64,000 nucleotides of DNA, taken from positions 186,001 to 250,000 of the forward strand of contig JAUSFB010000030.1 of NCBI GenBank assembly GCA_030651575.1, given 5' to 3'. Every line of letters begins with the position of its first letter. The stretch's first letter is position 1. The position numbers and the translations under genes were made by a program. The notes below the pieces were generated by a model. It saw only the letters and a program-made list of their open reading frames with translations, was not told the origin of the DNA and made no database searches. This document shows, piece after piece, positions 20,571 through 30,682 of the stretch. The DNA is from Phaeospirillum sp. GTDB lineage: Bacteria; Pseudomonadota; Alphaproteobacteria; Rhodospirillales; Magnetospirillaceae.

Positions 20571-22153
20571 TACATATCCTCGCCCTTGATCGCCTTGTCG
20601 AGCAGGGCGATGGTCTCGGCGATGCCGAACAGTTTGATGAAGCTGCCCATGCGCGGTCCCTGGTCGTTGCCCAGCAGCACTTCGTAGCAGGTCTTGAACC
20701 AGCTTTTAAGGTCGGTGAAGCAGGGGCGCTTGCCGATTTCGTAGACCAGATTCTGGATATCCTCGGCGGTGGCGTCGGGGCCGAGCGTCTCCAGACCGGC
20801 CTTAAGTTCGGCGAAGGCCTGGGCCTCGTCCGGCGTCGCCTTGCGGTAGGTTTTGTTGGGCTTCACGAAATCGCGGTAATAGGCGATGACATAGCCCACC
20901 AACCCGTTCAGGATCGGCGCGGTTTCCGGCGCGGCGCCGGGGGCGTAACGTTGGATGAAGCCCCACATCACAGCGGGGTCTTCCGAATGGCAGACGCTGA
21001 CCAGATTCATCAAGATGTTGAACGACAGATGGGCGTCCTCGGCCGGCGGCTTGCCGGCGTGGATATGCCAAACCGGATTGTCCAGCCGCTTGGCGTCGTC
21101 CTCGGCCGGGAATTTGCCCAGGAAGGTCAGGTAATCGTCCACCACCCGCGGGATGGCGTCGAAATACAGCCGCTTGGCGGTCTTGGGCTTTTGATACATG
21201 AACAGGGCGAGGCTTTCCTGGGGGGCGTATTTCAGCCAGTCCTCCACCGCCAGCCCGTTGCCCTTGGACTTTGAAATCTTCTGGCCCTGATCGTCGAGGA
21301 ACAGTTCATAGGTCAGGTTCATGGGCGGCTTGCCGCCCAGGATGGTGGCGATGCGGGTCGACAGCTGGACCGAGGGAATCAAGTCCTTGCCGCTCATCTC
21401 GTAATCGACGCCCAGCGCCACCCAACGCATGCCCCAGTCGGCCTTCCACTGCAATTTGCAGTGTCCGCCGGTGACCGGGGTCTCGACCAGAGCGCCGTCC
21501 TCGGTCTTGTATACAATCGTGCCGGCGTCCAGGTTGCGCTCGACCACCGGCACCTGCAACACCACTCCGGTCTTGGGGCAGACCGGCAGGAACGGTGAAT
21601 AGGTGGCGCGGCGCTCCGGCCCCAGGGTCGGTAGCACCACGTTGATGACGTCGTCATAGTGGCGCAGCACCCCCAGCAGGGCCTGATCGAACCGGCCCGA
21701 CATGTACCAGTCGGTGGCGGACTGGAACTCGTACTCGAAGCCGAAGGTATCGAGGAAGCTGCGCAGCCGGGCGTTATTGTGGTGGCCAAAGCTCTCATGG
21801 GTGCCGAACGGGTCGGGAATGCGGGTCAGCGGCTTGCCCAGATGCTGGCGGACCATCTCCTGATTGGGGATGTTGTCGGGCACCTTGCGCAGTCCGTCCA
21901 TGTCGTCGGAGAAGGCGAACAGGCGGGTGGGGATCTCGGGCGCCAGGATGGAAAATGCGCGCCGAACCATGGTGGTCCGCGCCACTTCGCCAAAGGTGCC
22001 GATATGGGGCAGGCCCGACGGGCCATAGCCGGTCTCGAACAGGACGTAGCCCTTTTCCGGTTTCTTGCCCTTCAACCGTTCGTCCAGCAGGGCGCGGGCC
22101 TCCTGGAACGGCCAGGCGGTGGCGGAGCGGGCGAGAGAGCTGAGATCGGACAT
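20570..22153 (-). CDS. lysS: Lysyl-tRNA synthetase, class I
   Basis: 527 residues. Charges tRNA-Lys, but belongs to the class I (archaeal-type, LysK) family that many alphaproteobacteria use in place of the class II enzyme. The class I signatures are visible: a HIGH-like PHIGTFGE near residue 50 and the KMSKS-like KISKSKGNG near 290. Further family sequence includes [14 protein letters not shown] and the [12 protein letters not shown] zinc-like region. The gene converges on the slyD-like gene. It is followed on the same strand, 39 bases upstream of its ATG, by the end of the GGDEF-EAL gene. Confidence 0.95.
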   Translation of the reverse strand: MSDLSSLARSATAWPFQEARALLDERLKGKKPEKGYVLFETGYGPSGLPHIGTFGEVARTTMVRRAFSILAPEIPTRLFAFSDDMDGLRKVPDNIPNQEMVRQHLGKPLTRIPDPFGTHESFGHHNNARLRSFLDTFGFEYEFQSATDWYMSGRFDQALLGVLRHYDDVINVVLPTLGPERRATYSPFLPVCPKTGVVLQVPVVERNLDAGTIVYKTEDGALVETPVTGGHCKLQWKADWGMRWVALGVDYEMSGKDLIPSVQLSTRIATILGGKPPMNLTYELFLDDQGQKISKSKGNGLAVEDWLKYAPQESLALFMYQKPKTAKRLYFDAIPRVVDDYLTFLGKFPAEDDAKRLDNPVWHIHAGKPPAEDAHLSFNILMNLVSVCHSEDPAVMWGFIQRYAPGAAPETAPILNGLVGYVIAYYRDFVKPNKTYRKATPDEAQAFAELKAGLETLGPDATAEDIQNLVYEIGKRPCFTDLKSWFKTCYEVLLGNDQGPRMGSFIKLFGIAETIALLDKAIKGEDM

Positions 22154-22192
22154 GGCAAGAGACTTTCCGTATAGGACAACAAGAGCGGGAAG

Positions 22193-25100
22193 CTAGTCCT
22201 GTCGGGGGGCGCGCGTCAATCGCAAGGCGCGGGCCTTGTCGCGGCCCTTTGCCTCCACGAGCGGAGGAGGAGAGTCCCGATATTCGGCCAGCCACGTCTC
22301 GAAGGCGTCGGGGGGCAGCGGCCTGGCGTAGCGATAGCCCTGGGCGATGGGGCAGCCGGCGGTGATCAGGTAGCGTTCTTCGCCCTCGGTCTCGATGCCC
22401 TCGGCAACGACCTCAAGGTGAAGCGCCTCGGCCAGCCCCAGGATAGCGCCGACGATGGCGGCGTTATCGGGGGCCAGATCGACGCCGGACACGAATGAGC
22501 GGTCGATCTTGACCGTGGTCAGCGGCAGCCGCTTCAGGTAACTGAGGCTGGAATAGCCGGTGCCGAAATCGTCGACCGCCACGCCGATGCCCAGGGCGCG
22601 CAGGCGCAACATATGGGCCACGGCACGGTCGGGCTCGGCCATCACGGCGCTTTCGGTCAGTTCGATCTCGATCAGGGCGGGGTCCAGGCCGTGGCCGGTC
22701 AGCAGGCCGGCGATCTTGTCGGCGAAGCCGGGGTCGAGGAATTGTCTGGCGGAGACGTTGATCGCCACCTTCAATGGCGGCAGGCCGCGCATCACCCAGT
22801 CGGCGGTCTGGCGGAAAGCCTCCTCCAGCACCCAGGCGCCGATTTCCATGATCAGGCCGGTTTCCTCGGCCAGCGGGATGAACAGGTTCGGCGGCACCAG
22901 ACCGCGCTCGGGACTGACCCAGCGGATCAGCGCCTCGGCGCCGGAGACGCCGCCCTCGCGCAGGTTGACCTTGGGCTGGTAGTAAAGGACGAATTCGCGG
23001 TTTTCCAAGGCCCGACGCAGCGCCTCTTCCAGATTGAGGCGCTCGACCACCTCGGCGTTCATGGCGGCGTCGAAGAAGCGGAAGGTGTTGCGGCCCGAAT
23101 CCTTGGCCCCGTACATGGCGGTATCGGCGTTACGCATCAAGGTGCCGGTATCGTCGCCGTCGCGCGGGAACATGGCGATGCCGATGCTGGCGGTGACGTG
23201 CATCTCGTGTTCGGCGACGATGACGGGGACGCGGAACCGTTCGATGATGGATTCCGCGACCTCGCCGACCTCGCCCAGGGAGTCGGCGAAGGACAGCACC
23301 ACCACGAACTCGTCGCCGCCCAGTCGCGCGATGGTGTCGCCTTTGCGCAGCCGTTCTTGCAGGCGCAGCGAGACTTCCATCAGCAGGTGGTCGCCGGCTT
23401 CGTGGCCGAGGCTGTCATTGACCAGTTTGAAGCGGTCGAGGTCGATGAACATCACCGCCAGTTCGGCCTTTTCCCGCTTGGCGACCTCGATGGCCTGATT
23501 CAGGCGGTCCTGGAGCAAGAGCCGGTTGGGCAGGCCGGTCAGGGCGTCGTGGTAGGCCTGGTGGCGGATCTGCTCGTTCTTGAGGTGCAGTTCGGTCATA
23601 TCGCTGGACAGCGAGACGAAGCGCAGGACCTTGCCCTGGGAGTCGGTCACCGCCGAAATGGTCTGCCACGCCAGATAGAACTCGCCATTCTTGTCGCGGT
23701 TCCAAATCTGCCCTTGCCACAGGCCCCTGGTCAGCAGGGCGTCCCACATTTCCTGGTAGAAGGCCTCGCTGTGGCGGTTCGACTTCAACAGGCTGGGCCG
23801 CCGGCCGATGACCTCTGCCGCCGTGTATCCGGTGATCGCGGTGAATGCGGGATTGACCGACAGGATGGTGGCGTCGGGGGCGGTGATGACGATGGCCTCG
23901 ACCGTGTTGTCGAACACGCTGGCCGCCAGCTGGGTCGAGGCCTCGGCCTGCCTGCGGGCGGTGATGTCTTCGATGATCGACCAGATATAGGGCTCCCCCA
24001 TGCCGTCGGCGACCAGGGCGCCGTTGAGGCTGACCGGCACATGACGGCCGGATTTGTGGATGTATTCCTTTTCATAGGGGCCGTAGCGACCTTGTTCGCG
24101 CAGGGTTTTCAGCTGGCGGTTATCGTCGGCGGCATAGCCGTCGGGAGTCATGTCGACCCGGCCGATCCGGCCGAGGTCGTCCGATGATAGGCCGACCATG
24201 TCGAGAAAGGCCGGGTTGGCCTCGATAAAGCGTCCGTTCAGCGCGGTCCGGACCATGCCGATGGGCGACAGTTCGAACAGGGCCGCCAGTTTGGCGGCGG
24301 TGCGCTCTTCGCGCTGAATTCCCCGCGTGGCCAGCCGCGACAGCGCGATCAGGGCCAGGATGCTGGCCAGGGCCAGGGCGGAATTGCGGATCAGCCGGTT
24401 GCGCCAGCCGCCCAGGGCGTCTTCCTCGGTGGTGGCCACCCATAGGATGATGGCCGGGTTGTCGACCTTGCGGTACGACACGATGCGGTGGAAGGCGTCA
24501 TAGGTGGAGACGGCCCGAAAAGCGCCGATCGGCTTGGTCGGCAGCAGTTGCAGCAGCGGCGCGTTGGCGGGGATGGTCCGGCCGATATCGGCGTTGACCA
24601 TGGGATAGCGGACCAGGATGGCGCCGTCGTGCCTGTAGACGCCAAAGGCCACGTGCTCGCTGAAGCCCAGGGCGCTGTAGAATTCGCGGAAATAGTCGCT
24701 TTCGACCGTGGCGATCGCGACGCCGCCGAATTCGCCACCGGCGAGGGAGATGCGCCGCGCGATGGCGAAGCAGGGCCTGCCGGTGCCGGGCTCGAAGAAC
24801 GAGTGGCTGACGAAGGGCTGGCCCGCTCCCTCCTTCATGGCGGTGAAGAAGTCGCGATCGGCGAAGGAGGTTGCCCGTAGAATCGGATAGCCTCGGGTAG
24901 TGAGGCGCAGATTGCCCTCGGCGTCGATCAGGTACAAAGCCCCGGTCTGGGGCGACGAGGTGGCGGCCGCCTCGATGACCTGCCAGTCCTCTTGCGATCG
25001 CGCCACCGCTTCGAACCCCTTGGCGGTGACCCGGTCCAGCAGGCGTTGCAGGATCAGGTCAGCGCCTTCCAGCGAGCGCTTGGCGTGCTCCTCTAGCAGA

Positions 25101-25282
25101 TTGACGTAATTGGTGGCGTTCATTTCGGCGTCATCCAGGCTGGCGTTATAGTCCCGCCAAGTGGAAAAGCCGCCGAACAGCAACAAGACAAGAATATACA
25201 GCCCGACCATGCCCCACAAGATCGCCCTGGGGTGCAGATGCGCCGCGCGCGGCGGCGGCGGCACGGGGAGAGTCCCGTCCAT
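22193..25282 (-). CDS. Membrane GGDEF-EAL protein with double-Cache and two PAS domains
   Basis: 1029 residues from the ATG at 25282. TM1 (about 20-40), periplasmic double-Cache sensor (about 45-290), TM2 (about 297-316), two PAS domains (about 335-450 and 455-580), GGDEF (about 588-750, intact RLGGDEF) and EAL (about 760-1005, with EALIRW, NVSARQF and DDFGTGYSSL). Both catalytic signatures are complete, so it could make or break c-di-GMP. The open frame extends over the neighbouring decarboxylase-like gene, so a later start is needed; the alternative ATG at 25408 adds 42 residues of less protein-like sequence. The stretch 25283-25443 is relatively AT-rich and probably carries the promoter. 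Confidence 0.88.
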   Translation of the reverse strand: MDGTLPVPPPPRAAHLHPRAILWGMVGLYILVLLLFGGFSTWRDYNASLDDAEMNATNYVNLLEEHAKRSLEGADLILQRLLDRVTAKGFEAVARSQEDWQVIEAAATSSPQTGALYLIDAEGNLRLTTRGYPILRATSFADRDFFTAMKEGAGQPFVSHSFFEPGTGRPCFAIARRISLAGGEFGGVAIATVESDYFREFYSALGFSEHVAFGVYRHDGAILVRYPMVNADIGRTIPANAPLLQLLPTKPIGAFRAVSTYDAFHRIVSYRKVDNPAIILWVATTEEDALGGWRNRLIRNSALALASILALIALSRLATRGIQREERTAAKLAALFELSPIGMVRTALNGRFIEANPAFLDMVGLSSDDLGRIGRVDMTPDGYAADDNRQLKTLREQGRYGPYEKEYIHKSGRHVPVSLNGALVADGMGEPYIWSIIEDITARRQAEASTQLAASVFDNTVEAIVITAPDATILSVNPAFTAITGYTAAEVIGRRPSLLKSNRHSEAFYQEMWDALLTRGLWQGQIWNRDKNGEFYLAWQTISAVTDSQGKVLRFVSLSSDMTELHLKNEQIRHQAYHDALTGLPNRLLLQDRLNQAIEVAKREKAELAVMFIDLDRFKLVNDSLGHEAGDHLLMEVSLRLQERLRKGDTIARLGGDEFVVVLSFADSLGEVGEVAESIIERFRVPVIVAEHEMHVTASIGIAMFPRDGDDTGTLMRNADTAMYGAKDSGRNTFRFFDAAMNAEVVERLNLEEALRRALENREFVLYYQPKVNLREGGVSGAEALIRWVSPERGLVPPNLFIPLAEETGLIMEIGAWVLEEAFRQTADWVMRGLPPLKVAINVSARQFLDPGFADKIAGLLTGHGLDPALIEIELTESAVMAEPDRAVAHMLRLRALGIGVAVDDFGTGYSSLSYLKRLPLTTVKIDRSFVSGVDLAPDNAAIVGAILGLAEALHLEVVAEGIETEGEERYLITAGCPIAQGYRYARPLPPDAFETWLAEYRDSPPPLVEAKGRDKARALRLTRAPRQD

Positions 25283-25443
25283 CACCGGGAGACACCGGCG
25301 GGTCGGAAGCACTTCGTGTTTAGAGTGTGGGTCGTAGTACCCGACTCCCCAATCAAAGAATAACGCCCCTGCTGAACTTCGGATAAAGCCAATGATATAT
25401 TGATGCATCGAACGGGTCCATTTGAAACCGTCCGGGAAGGTTC

Positions 25444-25824
25444 TTACCCGTCCTGGGGCTCGGCGAAAATCTCGCGGGCGAGGCGAAGGCTTTCCTCCGC
25501 CGCCGGAGCGCCGCAATAGATGGCGGCCTGCAACAGGACCTCGACGATTTCGGCCTCGGTTACGCCGTTGTTGAGGGCGCCGCGAAGGTGCAGCTTGATG
25601 GCGGCGGGGCGGTTGAGGGCGGTCAGCATGGCCAGGGTCAGCATGGAGCGGGTCCGGCGGTCCAGGCCGGGGCGCGACCACACCTCTCCCCAGCCATAGC
25701 GGGTGATCAGATCCTGAAACGGCCTCGTGGCGTCGTCCAGGTTGGCGGCGACCCGGTCGGCATGCGCGTCGCCAAGGATTTCCCGTCGGGTCTGCTGACC
25801 CTTGCGGTAAAGATCGTCGTCCAT
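25444..25824 (-). CDS. Carboxymuconolactone decarboxylase-family protein (PcaC-like)
   Basis: 126 residues. Close in pattern to 4-carboxymuconolactone decarboxylase: YRKGQQTRREILGDAHADRVAANLDDATRPFQDLITRYGWGEVWSRPGL (in segments), then ALNRPAAIKLHLRGALNNGVT and IYCGAPAAEESL. PcaC acts in the protocatechuate branch of the beta-ketoadipate pathway; no other pca gene is nearby, so the substrate is open. The ATG at 25824 (MDDDLYRKG) has GGGAAG upstream; an ATG four codons earlier is also possible. No peroxidase-type CxxC is present, which argues against an AhpD role. Confidence 0.82.
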   Translation of the reverse strand: MDDDLYRKGQQTRREILGDAHADRVAANLDDATRPFQDLITRYGWGEVWSRPGLDRRTRSMLTLAMLTALNRPAAIKLHLRGALNNGVTEAEIVEVLLQAAIYCGAPAAEESLRLAREIFAEPQDG

Positions 25825-25946
25825 GAAACTTCCCATCCCATCCTCAGGTAGAATAGCGCAACGGAGCCCCGGCGCAAAGCGCCTCGGGCCTTCCGTCGCG
25901 GCCGCGGTCAGGGCACACTGACGCCCGACACGGTCGGGGGTGAGTC

Positions 25947-27455
25947 ATGGGCATGGTGACAGTACGGATGATGGCGGCGGCGGCGACGCTGCTATGGGCG
26001 GGCGGAGCATGGGCCGAGCAGGTGCGGCTGACCTTTCTGCACGTCAACGATATCTATGAGTACAAGGCGGTCAACGGCAAGGGGGGGCTGGCCGAGTTGC
26101 TGACCCGGCTGGAGGACATGCGCGAGCGCATCCCCAACACGGCGTTCACCTTCGGCGGTGATCTGCTCAGTCCCGCCTTGGCGTCCAATATCACCAAGGG
26201 CGCTCACATGGTGGAGTTCTTCAACACCCTGGCGCCGGTGGCGGCGGTGCCGGGCAATCATGAGTTCGACTTCGGCGCGGCCAATTTCGCGGCCCGGATC
26301 GCCGAGTCCCGCTTCCCCTGGATCGGCACCAATGTGCTGGGGGCCGACGGCAAGCCGTTCGGCGGCATGGTCCCCTCGGTGCTGGCCGAGATCGGCGGGG
26401 TCAAGGTCGGTTTTCTTGGTATACTGACCGGTCAGACTTCTCGTCTGGCCCCGGCCGAGGGCGTCGCCTTTACCAACGAGGCCGCCGCCGCGCGGGCCAT
26501 GGCGGCCGAATTGCGCAACCAGGGGGCCGAGGTGGTGGTGGCCCTGACTCACCAGGACATCGCCGATGACCGCAGGCTGGCGCAAGACATCCGGGGCATC
26601 GACCTGATCCTGGGCGGCCATGACCACGACCCCCTCAGCATCAAGGAGGATGGCGCCCTGGTGGTGAAGGCCGGCCACGACGCCCATTGGCTGGCCGAGG
26701 TCGAGATGCTGGTGGATCGTCCCGATTCCGGCAAGACCGGCCCGGTCAAGGTCTCGCCGCTGGGCTGGCGCTTTGTCCAGGTGGCCGGCGCGCTGCCCAG
26801 TCCCAAGCTTGCCCCCCTGGTCGCCCGGGTGGACGGCCTGCTGGGCGAGGCGTTGGAGGTGCCGCTGACCACTCTGGCCACCGCCATGGACAGCCGTACC
26901 GGGGCGGTGCGCGGTGCCGAGTCCGCCATCGGCAATCTGTTCGCCGATGCGCTGCGGGCTCACTTCAAGGCCGATGTGGCGCTGATCAATGGCGGCGGCC
27001 TGCGGGGCAACCGGGAATACTCACCCGGCACGAAGCTGACCCGCCGCCATATCCTGGCCGAGATGCCGTTCGGCAACGCGGTGATGGCCTTGGACATCAC
27101 CGGCAAGCAACTTCTGGCGGTGCTGGAACACGGCCTGTCGGCGGTGGAGGCCAAGGCCGGGCGCTTTCCGCAAGTCTCCGGCCTGACCATCGCCTACGAT
27201 TCCGCCAAGCCGGCCGGCGGCCGCATCGTCGCGGCCGGGGTGGCGGGCAAGCCGCTGGAGCCCGAACGGGTCTATCGTCTTGCCACCACCGACTATCTCG
27301 GCGGTGGCGGCGACGACTACGGCGCGCTGAAGGCCGCCACCGTGGTGGTCGATGCCAGCGGCGGCCCCCTGCTGGCCAATGTGGTGGCCGATTACCTGTC
27401 CACCCATCCCACCGTTTTCCCCCAGGTCGAGGGCCGGGTGGCGGCGGTGCGGTAG
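25947..27455 (+). CDS. Periplasmic 5'-nucleotidase/UshA-like phosphoesterase
   Basis: 502 residues with a signal peptide (cleavage near WAGGAWAEQ). N-terminal metallophosphatase domain: LTFLHVNDIYE, FGGDLLSPA, PGNHEFDFG, ALTHQDIADD and LGGHDHDP supply the dinuclear metal ligands. C-terminal 5'-nucleotidase domain (about 320-500) with AESAIGNLFADALR, INGGGLRG and the substrate-stacking LGGGGDDYG. Such enzymes hydrolyse extracellular nucleotides or related phosphoesters for salvage. The precise substrate is unknown. A purine-rich ribosome site (GGGGGTGAG) precedes the ATG. The gene is followed by the decayed toxin-antitoxin locus. Confidence 0.9.
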   Translation: MGMVTVRMMAAAATLLWAGGAWAEQVRLTFLHVNDIYEYKAVNGKGGLAELLTRLEDMRERIPNTAFTFGGDLLSPALASNITKGAHMVEFFNTLAPVAAVPGNHEFDFGAANFAARIAESRFPWIGTNVLGADGKPFGGMVPSVLAEIGGVKVGFLGILTGQTSRLAPAEGVAFTNEAAAARAMAAELRNQGAEVVVALTHQDIADDRRLAQDIRGIDLILGGHDHDPLSIKEDGALVVKAGHDAHWLAEVEMLVDRPDSGKTGPVKVSPLGWRFVQVAGALPSPKLAPLVARVDGLLGEALEVPLTTLATAMDSRTGAVRGAESAIGNLFADALRAHFKADVALINGGGLRGNREYSPGTKLTRRHILAEMPFGNAVMALDITGKQLLAVLEHGLSAVEAKAGRFPQVSGLTIAYDSAKPAGGRIVAAGVAGKPLEPERVYRLATTDYLGGGGDDYGALKAATVVVDASGGPLLANVVADYLSTHPTVFPQVEGRVAAVR

Positions 27456-27461
27456 GAGCGA

Positions 27462-27500
27462 TTGACAAGGGATGTCTTGTGGCGACACAGGTAGGTAGAG
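27462..27500 (+). promoter_or_regulatory. Candidate promoter/operator of the decayed toxin-antitoxin locus
   Basis: A consensus -35 TTGACA lies at 27462-27467, just inside an inverted repeat ACAAG (27465-27469) / CTTGT (27475-27479), the layout expected of an autoregulated antitoxin operator. A matching -10 is not evident. It sits 40 bases before the antitoxin remnant. Confidence 0.35.
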
Positions 27501-27506
27501 GTTTTG

Positions 27507-27682
27507 ATGGCTGCGACGGAATCCGTGGTGCGGGCTTGGCGGAAATGGGCCTGTCGCTGTCCGACACCATTCGAATGATGCTGCTTCGGGTCGCGAACGA
27601 AATGCCGAGACCGTTGCCGCCATGGAAGAGGCTCGACGGGGCGATTTGCGATCTCATGGCCGACATGAATGCGCCGGATTAA
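27507..27682 (+). pseudogene. RelB/DinJ-type antitoxin remnant (multiple frameshifts)
   Basis: RelB/DinJ-like sequence is present but spread over three frames. Frame A from the ATG at 27507 gives MAATESVVRA, the usual start. Frame B from 27536 gives LAEMGLSLSDTIRMMLLRVA, the ribbon-helix-helix core. Frame C (about 27592-27650) gives RERNAETVAAMEEARRGDL, the usual linker. Frame B then resumes with DLMADMNAPD and stops at 27680. At least three indels are needed, and the segment between the strand and helix (about 12 residues) is missing. The reading as a pseudogene is strong; the original toxin partner follows with overlap. Confidence 0.75.
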
Positions 27683-27873
27683 GACGACCGGGGCTTTCCG
27701 CCGCGGTTTTCGCCGGGTGCGGGGGCGCCGCGCCACCGCGACATCGACGATCTGCTGCCGCCGATCTTGCAATTGCTGGCCTCGGATACTCCATTACCTC
27801 TGCGGAATCGGGATCATGCCTTGGGTGGCAGCTGGTCCGCCTCGGCTCCCATAGCGATCTGTTCGGCAAATAG
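27669..27873 (+). pseudogene. YafQ-type mRNA interferase toxin remnant (frameshift and deletion)
   Basis: Starts MRRIKTTGAFRRGFRRVRG at the ATG 27669, overlapping the antitoxin stop as in intact relB-yafQ operons. A frameshift in the G-run at 27720-27725 moves the match to a second frame (HRDIDDLLPPILQLLASDTPLPLRNRDHALGGSW, read in parts). An internal deletion at about 27827-27835 then removes the segment with the catalytic His/Asp region, and the C-terminus LVRLGSHSDLFGK follows in a third frame to the stop at 27871. No functional toxin can be made from this. Confidence 0.75.
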
Positions 27874-27915
27874 GGCGGCTTGTCCCCTGTCCGTTCTCTC
27901 TGTACTGTGCCGGCC

Positions 27916-30663
27916 ATGTCCAACGGCTCTCACATTGTCCTGCCCCATGCTCCGGTCTTGGTGACGGGAGTTCGCGGCGCCGTGGTGCTGGGAACGGATG
28001 GCGAGTTCAAGCGGTTGTCGCTGGCCCAGGCGGCGCGGTTCGCCCGCAACGAGTCGCCGCTGGTCTGCCATGGGCCGGCGGTGGCGACCAAGCTGGGGCT
28101 TGAGGATTTTTTGCGGCTGGATGTCTTGGAGCTGTTCGCCTTCGTGCGGCCGGCCCGCTTTTGCCTGCCCACTCCGCGCGGGGTGGCCGAGGCGGTGGGG
28201 CTGCCGCGCCCGGTGGATCTGGAGGACGAGGCCGAGGCGCTGCTGACCGTCGTCCGCCGCCTGCTGGAGGAACTGGCAGCCACCGCCGCCGCCGACAAGG
28301 CGGCGCGGGTGGTGGACACGCGCGGTCTGGCCTGGATGATGGCGCGCGGCGGTTGGGGCTGGGGCAACGCGGTGCTGGCAGCCCTGGGGGTCGAGGGCGA
28401 TTCCGGGCGCGGCGGCGGCGCGGCGCGGGTGTGGGAGCGCCTGCCGGAATGGAGCGAATTCGCCCCCGAACCGCCGGCCGGCAGCATTCCGGTCGATCCC
28501 GCCGAAACCCGGACCCGGCTGGCCGCCATTCTGGGCGAGGGAGCCGAGCAGCGCCCCAGTCAGGCGGATTACGCCTCGGCGGTCACTCAGGCCTTTCTGC
28601 CGCGCGACAAGGAGGGCGAACCGCGCATGGTGCTGGCCGAGGCCGGGACCGGCACCGGCAAGACGCTGGGCTATATCGCCCCCGCCAGCCTGTGGGCCGA
28701 GAAGAATCTGGCGCCGGTCTGGATCTCGACCCATACCCGCAACCTGCAACGCCAGCTGGATACCGAGCTGGAGCGCCTGTTTCCGCTGCCCCAGGATAAG
28801 GCGCGCAAGGTGGTGATCCGCAAGGGCCGCGAGAATTATGTCTGCCTGCTGAATTTTGAGGAATTGGTCAGCCGCGGCCGCAATCATGACGCCGCCGCCA
28901 CCGGGCTGCTGGCCCGCTGGGTGCTGGCGACCCGCGATGGCGACATGGTGGGCGGCGACTTCCCCGCCTGGCTGGTGGAGCTGTTGGGGCGGACCCGGAC
29001 CATGGGGCTGGCCGACCGTCGGGGCGAGTGCATCTTCTCGGCCTGCTTTCATTACCGCAAATGCTTCATCGAGCGTTCGATCCGCCGGGCGCGGCGCGCC
29101 GACATCGTGGTCGCCAACCACGCCCTGGTGATGATCCAGGCGGCGCTGGGTGGGCTGGATGACGGCGCTATGCCGACCCGCACGGTGTTCGACGAAGGCC
29201 ACCACGTATTCGACGCCGCCGATTCGGCGTTTTCGGCCCATCTCACCGGCATGGAGGCGGCCGAGCTGCGGCGCTGGCTGCTGGGGCCGGAAGGCGATAT
29301 GGCGGCGCGGTCGCGCGCCCGTGGCCTGCATCGCCGCACCGAGGATCTGGTGGGTCATTCCGAGGACGCGGTGTTGGCGCTGGAGCAGGCGCTGACGGCG
29401 GCGCGCGCCCTGCCCGGTCCCGGCTGGCTGACCCGCCTGACGGAGGGCGAGCCCCAGGGACCGGCCGAAACCTTTCTGGCCCTGGTGCGCCAGCAGGTCT
29501 ATGCCCGGACCAACGGCTCGGATTCCCCCTTCAGCCTGGAGACCGAGACCCAGCCGCCGGTGGATGGGCTGGTCGAGGCGGCGGCCGAACTGGCCAATGC
29601 GGTCGGACGGCTGGGGGTGCCGCTTCAGGTGCTGCAAAAATCGCTGGCCGGCATCCTGGACGACGAAGCCGCCGAGCTGGAATCCGCCACCCGCTCGCGC
29701 ATCGAGGGCATCTGCCGCTCTATCGAGCGCCGCGCCCTGCTGCCGCTGGCCGGCTGGAAGGCTATGCTGTCCACATTGTGCGAGGGCGGAATCGCGCGGC
29801 AATTCGTTGACTGGTTGTCGGTGGACCGTATCCTTGGCCGCGACGTCGACGTGGGTATGCACCGTCACTGGGTCGATCCCACCATTCCTTTCGCCAAGGC
29901 TGTGGTGGGGCCATCCCATGGGGTGGTGGTCACCTCGGCGACGCTGCGCGACGGCTCGGGCGATACCGAGGCCGACTGGCGCGTCGCCGAACGCCGCACC
30001 GGAGCCGTCCACCTGCCCCAACCGGCCCTGCGGGCGGTGGTGGCGTCGCCGTTCGACTATCCGACCCAGACCAAGGTTCTGATCGTCACCGATGTGCGCA
30101 AGGACGACATGGATCAGGTGGCCTCGGCCTATCGTGAGCTGTTCCTGGCGGCCGGCGGCGGCGGGCTGGGCCTGTTCACCGCCATCTCGCGGCTGAAGGC
30201 TGTGCACAAGCGTATCAGCTGCCCGTTGGAGGATGCCGGTATTCCGCTGTTGGCCCAGCATGTGGACAATATGGACACCGCCACCCTGGTCGATATCTTT
30301 CGCGCCGAGGAGGAGGCCTGCCTGTTGGGAACCGACGCGGTTCGCGACGGGGTCGATGTGCCCGGTCGCTCGCTGCGCCTGATCGTCTTCGACCGGGTGC
30401 CGTGGCCGCGTCCCGATATCTTGCACAAGGCGCGCCGCGCCGAGTTCGGTGGCCGCTCCTACGACGACATGATCACCCGCCTCAGGCTGAAGCAGGCGTT
30501 CGGGCGCTTGATCCGTCGCGCCGGCGACCATGGCGTCTTCGTGCTGCTGGACCCCATGATGCCGTCGCGGCTGTTCGGGGCCTTTCCCGGCGGCGTGGAA
30601 CCGGTCAAGGTCGGGCTGGCCGAGGCGGTGCGCCAGACCTCGGCATTCCTGGGGGATCGGTGA
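27916..30663 (+). CDS. DinG/XPD-like ATP-dependent DNA helicase
   Basis: 915 residues, superfamily 2 iron-sulfur helicase. After an N-terminal region of about 210 residues of unknown role come Walker A EAGTGTGKTLGYIAPA, the Fe-S domain with four cysteines (YVC, then C-x4-AC and KC around residues 310-385: ECIFSACFHYRKC), the DEGH box VFDEGHHVFDAAD, and helicase motifs V-VI near the end (GTDAVRDGVDVPG, QAFGRLIRR). DinG-type helicases unwind 5'-3' and resolve R-loops and G-quadruplexes. The ATG at 27916 is preferred over one 36 bases upstream. The 43-base gap after the toxin remnant must hold its promoter, or it uses the remnant's. Confidence 0.92.
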   Translation: MSNGSHIVLPHAPVLVTGVRGAVVLGTDGEFKRLSLAQAARFARNESPLVCHGPAVATKLGLEDFLRLDVLELFAFVRPARFCLPTPRGVAEAVGLPRPVDLEDEAEALLTVVRRLLEELAATAAADKAARVVDTRGLAWMMARGGWGWGNAVLAALGVEGDSGRGGGAARVWERLPEWSEFAPEPPAGSIPVDPAETRTRLAAILGEGAEQRPSQADYASAVTQAFLPRDKEGEPRMVLAEAGTGTGKTLGYIAPASLWAEKNLAPVWISTHTRNLQRQLDTELERLFPLPQDKARKVVIRKGRENYVCLLNFEELVSRGRNHDAAATGLLARWVLATRDGDMVGGDFPAWLVELLGRTRTMGLADRRGECIFSACFHYRKCFIERSIRRARRADIVVANHALVMIQAALGGLDDGAMPTRTVFDEGHHVFDAADSAFSAHLTGMEAAELRRWLLGPEGDMAARSRARGLHRRTEDLVGHSEDAVLALEQALTAARALPGPGWLTRLTEGEPQGPAETFLALVRQQVYARTNGSDSPFSLETETQPPVDGLVEAAAELANAVGRLGVPLQVLQKSLAGILDDEAAELESATRSRIEGICRSIERRALLPLAGWKAMLSTLCEGGIARQFVDWLSVDRILGRDVDVGMHRHWVDPTIPFAKAVVGPSHGVVVTSATLRDGSGDTEADWRVAERRTGAVHLPQPALRAVVASPFDYPTQTKVLIVTDVRKDDMDQVASAYRELFLAAGGGGLGLFTAISRLKAVHKRISCPLEDAGIPLLAQHVDNMDTATLVDIFRAEEEACLLGTDAVRDGVDVPGRSLRLIVFDRVPWPRPDILHKARRAEFGGRSYDDMITRLRLKQAFGRLIRRAGDHGVFVLLDPMMPSRLFGAFPGGVEPVKVGLAEAVRQTSAFLGDR

Positions 30664-30682
30664 TGTAATGCCTGCCGCGGAT

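Noticed and set aside
27814-30531. 905-codon minus-strand frame opposite the DinG-like helicase
   Set aside because: Shadow frame with low-complexity translation; the plus strand carries the helicase motifs.
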